From an uncultured Ruminococcus sp. (lineage in GTDB: Bacteria > Bacillota > Clostridia > Oscillospirales > CAG-272), in assembly GCA_902766575.1 (NCBI GenBank), contig CACXED010000162.1, positions 1 through 15,860 on the forward strand: a stretch of 15,860 nucleotides of DNA, read 5' to 3'. The notes beneath the pieces were generated by a model. That model searched no databases, was not told where the DNA came from, and worked only from the letters and a program-made list of their open reading frames with translations. The translations under genes and the position numbers were made by a program. Position 1 is the first letter of the stretch. Every line of letters starts with the position of its first letter. Of the stretch, positions 6,524 to 12,699 are shown one piece after another.

Positions 6524-8785
6524 ATGAACGAAGATCACAAAACATCACATGAGCTCCTCGAGCTCGAACCGCAGTACGAACCGATAGCAAATCTTATAGA
6601 TATGCTCGTCAAGACCGGAAAAAAGTACGATATCCCGAAGATCCAGCGGGCGTATCTCTACGCCTCCGAGCTCCACGCCGGACAGTTCAGGGTCAGCGGA
6701 GAGCCGTATATCTCCCATCCGATCGCGGTAGCCGAGATAGTCGCCGGACTTGAGCTCGATACCGACTCGATCTGCGCGGCGCTGCTGCACGACACGGTGG
6801 AGGACTGCTCGGACAAAACGAGCCTTGAGGCAATAAAGGAGCAGTTCGGAGACGACGTGGCGATGCTCGTCGACGGTCTTACAAAGCTCGTACAGCTCAA
6901 CATCGAGGACAAGGAGGACAAGGAGATTGAAAATCTCCGCAAGATGTTCCTCGCAATGTCCAAGGACATCAGAGTCATCTTCATAAAGCTCTGCGACCGG
7001 CTGCACAATATGCGCACGCTCTACGCCAAGCCCGAGCCGAAGCGAAGGATAACCGCGCTCGAGACGATGCACGTTTTCGCGCCGCTGGCTCACCGTCTCG
7101 GTATGCAGCGCATCAAGCAGGAGCTGGAGCAGCTGGCGCTCTCATTCCTCGACCCGATCGGCTTTGAGGAGGTCCAGAAGGACATCGACCGCAAATACGG
7201 CATGAACCGCGATTTCATCGGTAAGACCAAGGAGAACGTCGCGGCAAAGCTCTCGGAGTACGGCATAAAATTCACGCTCGAGGGACGGGTCAAGTCGGTC
7301 TACTCCATCTACAAGAAGATGTACAACCAGAACAAGTCCTTTGACGAGATCTACGATTTCTACGCGATAAGGATAATCGTCGACACTGAGCTTGAGTGCT
7401 ACACGGTTCTCGGAATCATCCACGAGATGTACAAATCCATCCCGGGACGCTTCAAGGACTATATCTCTACGCCCAAGCCGAATATGTACCGCTCGCTGCA
7501 CACCACGGTCATCGGACGCGACGGCATACCCTTTGAGGTGCAGATAAGAACATGGGAGATGCACCACATCGCCGAGTACGGTATCTGCGCGCACTGGAAG
7601 TACAAATCCGGCGCGACGAGTCAGGAGGAGATCGACCAGAAGCTCCAGTGGGTAGCAAAGCTCCTCGATTCGGACAAGGATACCCGCGATCCCGACGAGT
7701 TTATGCGGACGCTCAAGATCGACCTTTATCAGGACGAGACCTTTGTCTACACTCCCAAGGGCGACGTCATAGCTCTGCCGCAGGGCGCTACGCTGATCGA
7801 CTTCGCCTACGCGATACACTCGGAGGTCGGAAACAAGATGGTCGGCGCCAAGATCAACGGCGCGATAGCTCCGATCGACACCGTCCCCGAAAACGGAATG
7901 ATCGTCGAGATCATCACCTCCAACGCTTCGAGAGGCCCCTCACGCGACTGGCTCAAGATCGTCAAGACCGGAGAGGCCCGCAGCAAGATCCGCCAGTGGT
8001 TCAAGCGCGAGCAGAGAGGCGAGAACATCATCGTCGGGCGCGACGAGATCGCAAGGGAGCTTAGAAAGTACAACCGTCCTTTCACGGAGACACAGCTCGA
8101 TACGATCGCCCTCAACGTCGCGTCGAGAATAGGCATAAAATCCGCAGAGGATCTTTACAACACGATCGGCTACGGAGGACTTTCGGTGACAAAGATCGCC
8201 GGAAAGCTGCGCGACGAGTTCGACCGGGTCGTGGCTCCCGAGACCGAAGCCGAGCCGGAGATCACCGACGTCTCGCAGATCAAGGTCGCCGAGCCGGTTC
8301 ACCGGCATCATCACGGCAACGGGATCGTCATCGACGGCGCGGCGGGCTGTCAGGTCAAGTTTGCGAAATGCTGCAATCCGCTCCCCGGAGACAACGTGGT
8401 CGGCTTTATCACCAAGGGCTTCGGAGTTTCGATACACAAGGCCGACTGCCCCAACGTCATTCAGGGCATGAAAAAGCCTGAGGACAAGGATCGCTGGGTC
8501 TCGGCTTACTGGGAGACCGATTCGTCCTCCGAGCGCGCGGCGGTCTACGAGGCTAACCTCCAGATCTACGCCAACGACGAAATCGGACTCCTTGCCAAGA
8601 TCACGGCCGCGCTTGCGGATATGCGCGTCTCGATACTCAACATCAACTCGCAGAAATGCTCGGACGGCTCGATGATACTCAATCTTGCCGTCTCCTGCAA
8701 GAATACCGATCACGTCGTGTCGATCGTGTCGCGCCTGCGCCAGATATCCGGAGTAGTGGACGTGAAACGCGGATTCTCATCCTGA
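6524..8785 (+). CDS. rel: Bifunctional (p)ppGpp synthetase/hydrolase, RelA/SpoT homologue
   Basis: This cytoplasmic stringent-response enzyme makes and degrades (p)ppGpp, sensing uncharged tRNA on the ribosome. The N-terminal HD hydrolase has His65-Pro66 and the HDTVED motif (89-94), so hydrolysis should be active. The synthetase has GRVKS (254-258), the DFYAIR strand (278-283) and RFKD (309-312), the RXKD form typical of bifunctional rather than synthetase-only enzymes. Next come a TGS domain (about 402-465), a helical region, a conserved Cys-rich segment with CCNPLPGD (616-623) and Cys642, and a C-terminal ACT domain (about 676-752). The 753 residues are close to the usual 730-750 for Firmicutes Rel. 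It begins 4 bp after recJ with AAGGA upstream. A His-rich patch (HRHHH, 593-597) lies before the Cys segment. Confidence 0.97.
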   Translation: MNEDHKTSHELLELEPQYEPIANLIDMLVKTGKKYDIPKIQRAYLYASELHAGQFRVSGEPYISHPIAVAEIVAGLELDTDSICAALLHDTVEDCSDKTSLEAIKEQFGDDVAMLVDGLTKLVQLNIEDKEDKEIENLRKMFLAMSKDIRVIFIKLCDRLHNMRTLYAKPEPKRRITALETMHVFAPLAHRLGMQRIKQELEQLALSFLDPIGFEEVQKDIDRKYGMNRDFIGKTKENVAAKLSEYGIKFTLEGRVKSVYSIYKKMYNQNKSFDEIYDFYAIRIIVDTELECYTVLGIIHEMYKSIPGRFKDYISTPKPNMYRSLHTTVIGRDGIPFEVQIRTWEMHHIAEYGICAHWKYKSGATSQEEIDQKLQWVAKLLDSDKDTRDPDEFMRTLKIDLYQDETFVYTPKGDVIALPQGATLIDFAYAIHSEVGNKMVGAKINGAIAPIDTVPENGMIVEIITSNASRGPSRDWLKIVKTGEARSKIRQWFKREQRGENIIVGRDEIARELRKYNRPFTETQLDTIALNVASRIGIKSAEDLYNTIGYGGLSVTKIAGKLRDEFDRVVAPETEAEPEITDVSQIKVAEPVHRHHHGNGIVIDGAAGCQVKFAKCCNPLPGDNVVGFITKGFGVSIHKADCPNVIQGMKKPEDKDRWVSAYWETDSSSERAAVYEANLQIYANDEIGLLAKITAALADMRVSILNINSQKCSDGSMILNLAVSCKNTDHVVSIVSRLRQISGVVDVKRGFSS

Positions 8786-8822
8786 AATTCGAACGCTTAA
8801 CCTCTGAAGGGAAGAAATTAAA

Positions 8823-9275
8823 ATGAAAGCAATTTTACAACGCTGCAAAAACGCGGCGGTGACTATAGACGGAGAAGCTGTCGGCAGCTGCGGACACGGA
8901 CTCATGATCCTCCTCGGAGTGGCAAAGGGCGACGATACCACAGACGCCGAGCTGCTCGCCGAGAAGATCTCAAAGCTCCGCATTTTCGACGATCCGGACG
9001 GAAAGCTGAATCTGTCGGTAAAGGACATCGGCGGAGGAGCGCTCGTCGTATCGAATTTCACGCTGCTCGCCGACTACCGCAAGGGAAACCGACCCGATTA
9101 TTTCGGCTCCGAGGCTCCAGCGCGGGCTAACGAGCTTTACGAATACTTCGCCGCCTGCCTGCGCGACCGGGGAATACACACCGAGACCGGACGCTTTGGC
9201 GCGGATATGCAGGTCACGCTGACAAACGACGGTCCGGTCACTATTGATATGGACAGCTCGGTCTTGAGAAAATAA
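8823..9275 (+). CDS. dtd: D-aminoacyl-tRNA deacylase
   Basis: DTD removes D-amino acids (and glycine from mischarged tRNA-Ala) from tRNA, protecting translation. The 150-residue length is exact for the family. The active-site segment usually written SQxTL is SNFTL here (77-81), and the Gly-cisPro motif is intact as NDGPVT (135-140). The LLAD-x-RKGNRPDYF stretch (81-94) and LYEYF (105-109) also fit. The N-terminus MKAILQRC is the normal DTD start. A gap of 37 bp separates it from rel, with AAGGGA upstream of ATG 8823. The rel-dtd order is widely conserved in Firmicutes. The Gln-to-Asn change is conservative and activity is expected. Confidence 0.95.
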   Translation: MKAILQRCKNAAVTIDGEAVGSCGHGLMILLGVAKGDDTTDAELLAEKISKLRIFDDPDGKLNLSVKDIGGGALVVSNFTLLADYRKGNRPDYFGSEAPARANELYEYFAACLRDRGIHTETGRFGADMQVTLTNDGPVTIDMDSSVLRK

Positions 9276-9285
9276 GGGCTCTGTT

Positions 9286-10824
9286 ATGCTGCTGACTATC
9301 AATGGAGATCTGAACAAATATTATATACAGACGCTTTGTATGCTTTTCTGCCCGGGAGCCAAGTTCTCGGAGCATGACGACGACTCAGGGGTTTCCGCCG
9401 TATTCACGCGGACCGACAGCGGCGACGAGGTCTCTGTGACCTGCGAGTTCGCCTCTGACGGCAGAACCGCGTCCGACACCAAAACCGAAAAGGTCGGAGG
9501 CGGCTCGGTATGGCTCGGAGCCGACAACGACTCCGACCCGCGCGTCAAGGCGTCAAAGCTCGCCGCAGGAAAGGCGGCTCTCAAGGCCGGAGAGGAGCTT
9601 TTCGGGATAGTGCCGTCGTGGGGAGTCCTGACCGGCATACGTCCGGCAAAGATGGCGTCGGCGCTGCTCACGGCGCACGCCGAGGATGGAACCAGACTGC
9701 ACACTCCGGCGGCGGTGCGCTCGATGCTCGTCAACGATTTTTCGCTCAATCCGAGAAAGGCGGCGCTCGCCGTCGACATCGCCAAGAACGAGCAGAAGAT
9801 AGCCCGCATGGCGCGCTCGGGAAAGGCTCCGACCTGCTCTATATATCTGAGCGTGCCGTTCTGCCCGTCGAGATGCGCTTACTGCTCGTTCGTGTCCTAT
9901 ACGTCGAAGCGGCTGCTGTCGCTGATACCCGAGTATCTGGAGCGGCTGATTTCCGATCTCAAAGCGACGCTCGATTACATCCGCACGAGGGGCTTCCGAG
10001 TCATGACCGTCTATATCGGAGGAGGAACACCGACGACGCTCGATCCCGGACAGCTTGAGCGGCTGCTTGCGGCGCTGAGCGACGGGCTTGACGTCACAAA
10101 GCTCGGCGAGTTCACGCTCGAGGGCGGACGTCCCGATACGATCACCGCGGAAAAGCTGGCGATCGCAAGGCAATACGGCGTCACTCGCACGAGCATCAAT
10201 CCTCAGACGATGAGCGACCCGATCCTGCGCGGGATCGGCAGACGGCATACCGTCGCCGATTTCTACAGAGCTTACGATCTGGCTAAGGCGTCGGGAATCG
10301 GGATCATCAACACCGATCTGATCGCCGGACTGCCGGGAGACGATTTTGAGGGCTTCTCGCGCTCGGTGGACAAGATAATCGCGCTCGACCCGGAGAATAT
10401 CACTATCCATACCTTCTGCGTCAAGAAATCCGCGGAGATACTCAAAGTCGACACCGAGATCTATCACCGCTCGGCGGACGAGACGGTCAAGGGCGTGGAT
10501 TATTCTCAGGTCAGGCTCAAGAACGCGGGCTACGCGCCTTATTACATCTACCGCCAGAAAAACACGGTAGGAAATCTTGAAAACGTCGGCTTTTCCAAAA
10601 AGGGAACCGAGGGGCTCTATAACGTGCTGATGATGGAGGAGCTTCACCCGATATTCGCCGTGGGAGCCGGAGCCGTCACCAAGCTCGTAAAGACCGATAA
10701 AGACGGGAAAAAGCATATAAAACGAATTTTTGAACCAAAATATCCGTATGAATATCTCGCGTCGGACGCCTCTGAGGCTATGGCGTCGGTATTCGCGGAG
10801 TCGGACGAATTTTTCGGATTCTGA
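9286..10824 (+). CDS. hemZ: HemZ-family radical SAM protein (coproporphyrinogen dehydrogenase-like)
   Basis: The 512-residue length matches HemZ. An N-terminal region of about 185 residues ends with the family's WGVLTGIRPAKM stretch (112-123). The radical SAM core follows: Cys193-x3-Cys197-x2-Cys200 for the 4Fe-4S cluster, GGGTPT (245-250) for SAM binding, an EFTLEGGRPDTI segment, an INPQTM segment, and DLIAGLPGD. The tail carries the HemN/HemZ-type PYYIYRQKNTVGN stretch. HemZ is annotated as an oxygen-independent coproporphyrinogen III oxidase. However, it is common beside rel-dtd in Clostridia, including species not known for heme synthesis, so the physiological substrate is uncertain. It starts 10 bp after dtd with AAGGG upstream. 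Family confidence is high, exact reaction moderate. Confidence 0.92.
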   Translation: MLLTINGDLNKYYIQTLCMLFCPGAKFSEHDDDSGVSAVFTRTDSGDEVSVTCEFASDGRTASDTKTEKVGGGSVWLGADNDSDPRVKASKLAAGKAALKAGEELFGIVPSWGVLTGIRPAKMASALLTAHAEDGTRLHTPAAVRSMLVNDFSLNPRKAALAVDIAKNEQKIARMARSGKAPTCSIYLSVPFCPSRCAYCSFVSYTSKRLLSLIPEYLERLISDLKATLDYIRTRGFRVMTVYIGGGTPTTLDPGQLERLLAALSDGLDVTKLGEFTLEGGRPDTITAEKLAIARQYGVTRTSINPQTMSDPILRGIGRRHTVADFYRAYDLAKASGIGIINTDLIAGLPGDDFEGFSRSVDKIIALDPENITIHTFCVKKSAEILKVDTEIYHRSADETVKGVDYSQVRLKNAGYAPYYIYRQKNTVGNLENVGFSKKGTEGLYNVLMMEELHPIFAVGAGAVTKLVKTDKDGKKHIKRIFEPKYPYEYLASDASEAMASVFAESDEFFGF

Positions 10825-10869
10825 TCTCAGCGTCCGGAATATGATAAAGGGAGAGGAGTGAATACGTTT

Positions 10870-11778
10870 ATGATCACGATAGAAAGAAACTGCCGCACCG
10901 AGCGCGAAAAGCTCGGCTTCATCCGGGACTGCGAGACTTCGTTTGAGAAAAGACTCGACGAGGCCTGCGCTTCGCTGACCTCGAGAGAGGGAACGCGGAT
11001 CATCGCGCTCAGCGGGCCTACCTGCTCGGGAAAGACGACCGCCGCCGGAAAGATGATCTCCGAGCTCGAAAAGAGCGGCTGCGACATACATCTCATTTCG
11101 ATCGACGATTTTTTCAAGGAGCGCGACGTGCTGAACCGCGAAAATGAGATGGCTGGCGGAACAAGGCTCGATTACGACTCGGTGAACGCTATCGACCTTG
11201 AGCTGCTTGAAAAATACACTGAGAGCATACTCGCGCATCGTGAAACGACGCTCCCGAAATATGACTTCAAGACCGGCTCGCGCCTCTGCGGCGAGACGGT
11301 GAGACCCTCAGACAACAGTATTTTCATCTTCGAGGGCATACAGGCGGTCTATCCGGAGGTCACGAAGCTGTTCGGAAACGATCATCTATCGGTGCGCATA
11401 GGCGTTGAGGACGATCTCAGCCTCAACGGCGCGGTGTTCGGGAAAAGGGATATCCGGCTCATGCGCCGCCTTGTCCGCGACTACAGATTCCGCGGCGCGG
11501 CGCCCGAGTTCACATTCTATATCTGGCGCTCCGTGGTTCAGAACGAGGAGCGCTCTATCGAGCCCTATGAAAGCGGCATCGACATCCGCATCGACTCGCT
11601 GATACCCTATGAGGTCATGCTGATGAAAAGCGAGCTCACGCCGATACTCGAGCTGATCCCCGAAACCAACCGATTTTATCCGAAGGCGCTGGAGTTCATC
11701 GAGCGTCTCTCGGAGCTCGAGACAGTGACGCCCGACATGATACCGCAGAATTCGCTCCTGCGCGAGTTCGTGGGCTGA
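10870..11778 (+). CDS. Uridine-kinase-like nucleoside kinase (PRK/UK family)
   Basis: This P-loop kinase of the uridine kinase/phosphoribulokinase family probably phosphorylates a nucleoside with ATP or GTP. Walker A is GPTCSGKTT (49-57). SIDDFF (77-82) carries the catalytic/base-binding acidic residues. FEGI (154-157) is the Walker B-like strand. The Arg-rich lid RRLVRDYRFRG (199-209) is followed by the TFYIWRSV helix (215-222). In many Clostridia this kinase is the C-terminal half of a longer TGS-kinase fusion (about 550 aa); here the TGS part is absent and only about 40 residues precede the kinase core. ATG 10870 is chosen, 11 nt after AGGAG (10854-10858). An in-frame GTG at 10858 would add four residues but overlaps that site. 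It sits directly before purine-nucleoside phosphorylase, consistent with nucleoside salvage. Substrate is not resolved. Confidence 0.86.
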   Translation: MITIERNCRTEREKLGFIRDCETSFEKRLDEACASLTSREGTRIIALSGPTCSGKTTAAGKMISELEKSGCDIHLISIDDFFKERDVLNRENEMAGGTRLDYDSVNAIDLELLEKYTESILAHRETTLPKYDFKTGSRLCGETVRPSDNSIFIFEGIQAVYPEVTKLFGNDHLSVRIGVEDDLSLNGAVFGKRDIRLMRRLVRDYRFRGAAPEFTFYIWRSVVQNEERSIEPYESGIDIRIDSLIPYEVMLMKSELTPILELIPETNRFYPKALEFIERLSELETVTPDMIPQNSLLREFVG

Positions 11779-11823
11779 GACCGGCGCGGAGCCGTAATTT
11801 TTTACGAAAGGTTTGACAAAAAT

Positions 11824-12663
11824 ATGCAGAAAGCAGTTTTTTCGGATTACCGCGAGAGCGCGGATTTCATCTCTGAGCGCATCGGCGGCGAAAAGCCCGA
11901 CGCAGCGCTGATCCTCGGCTCGGGACTGGGCGATTTTGCCGACCGGCTCGAGGGGCAGATTGTGATCCCCTACCGCGAGATACCCCATTTCCCGATCTCC
12001 ACGGTCTCCTACCAGAAGGGCGAGCTCGTTTTCGGCAGGCTTAACGGCAAGAAGATCCTCGCGATGAACGGTCGCTTTCACTACTACGAGGGCTGGGAGA
12101 TGTGGCAGACCGCCTATCCGGTCGGAGTTTTCAGGCTCCTCGGAATCGACACGATGATCGTCACCAACGCCGCCGGAGGTATCGGCTACAGCGACGGGAG
12201 AAGTATGCGCCCGGGCGACCTCGTCTGCGTCACCGATCAGATAAAGCTCGCTCCGATGTCTCCGCTCAGAGGCGCGAACATCGAGGAGTTCGGACCGCGC
12301 TTTTTCGATATGCAGTCGGTCTTTGACAAAAAGCTGATCGCCCTCGCCCATGAGGTCGCCGCGGCTCAGGGCTTTGAGCTCCTCGACGGAGTTTACGCCT
12401 ATATGTCCGGCCCGCAGTACGAGACTCCCGCAGAGATACGCGCGCTCGGCGTCCTCGGAGCCAATCTTGTGGGAATGTCGACCGTCGCGGAGAACATCTT
12501 TGCGGCTCAGCTCGGGATAAGGGTGCTCTGCGTCTCCTGCGTCACGAATATGGCGGCAGGAATCACCGGAGCGGCGATCACCGAGGATGAGGTCGTCGAG
12601 GTAGCGTCGTCGATCTCGTCAAAATTCGAAGCTCTCATCGGCGGAGTTATAGAAAGGCTGTGA
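11824..12663 (+). CDS. punA: Purine-nucleoside phosphorylase (trimeric, PNP/MTAP family)
   Basis: The enzyme splits purine (deoxy)nucleosides with phosphate into free base and ribose-1-phosphate. The 279-residue protein carries the trimeric PNP signatures: LGSGLG (31-36, phosphate binding, Ser33), GRFHYYEG (83-90, His86), TNAAGG (114-119), SGPQYETPAE (195-204, Glu200 binds the base), GMSTV (217-221, Met218 contacts ribose) and TNMAAG (241-246). Asn242 points to 6-oxopurines (inosine, guanosine) rather than methylthioadenosine. Two small variants are GMSTVAEN where GMSTVPE is usual, and DQIKLAPMSPLRG where DHINL...NPL is usual; neither removes a catalytic residue. It is separated by 45 bp from the kinase, with AAAGG about 12 nt before the ATG. 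Together the two suit nucleoside salvage. Confidence 0.95.
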   Translation: MQKAVFSDYRESADFISERIGGEKPDAALILGSGLGDFADRLEGQIVIPYREIPHFPISTVSYQKGELVFGRLNGKKILAMNGRFHYYEGWEMWQTAYPVGVFRLLGIDTMIVTNAAGGIGYSDGRSMRPGDLVCVTDQIKLAPMSPLRGANIEEFGPRFFDMQSVFDKKLIALAHEVAAAQGFELLDGVYAYMSGPQYETPAEIRALGVLGANLVGMSTVAENIFAAQLGIRVLCVSCVTNMAAGITGAAITEDEVVEVASSISSKFEALIGGVIERL

Positions 12664-12699
12664 CCCGGCTGAGAACAGGCAGCGGCACTGTGTATAAAA

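Noticed and set aside
9553..11238. Open frame of 561 codons on the minus strand across hemZ and the kinase gene
   Set aside because: It is antisense to two genes with intact family motifs and has no family match of its own. Strong third-position GC bias in this genome produces long antisense open frames.
11773..11803. GC-rich imperfect hairpin followed by six T between the kinase and punA
   Set aside because: The possible stems are only 3-4 bp (CGGC/GCCG or GGCT/AGCC with a bulge), too weak to call a terminator, and the flanking genes look co-transcribed.
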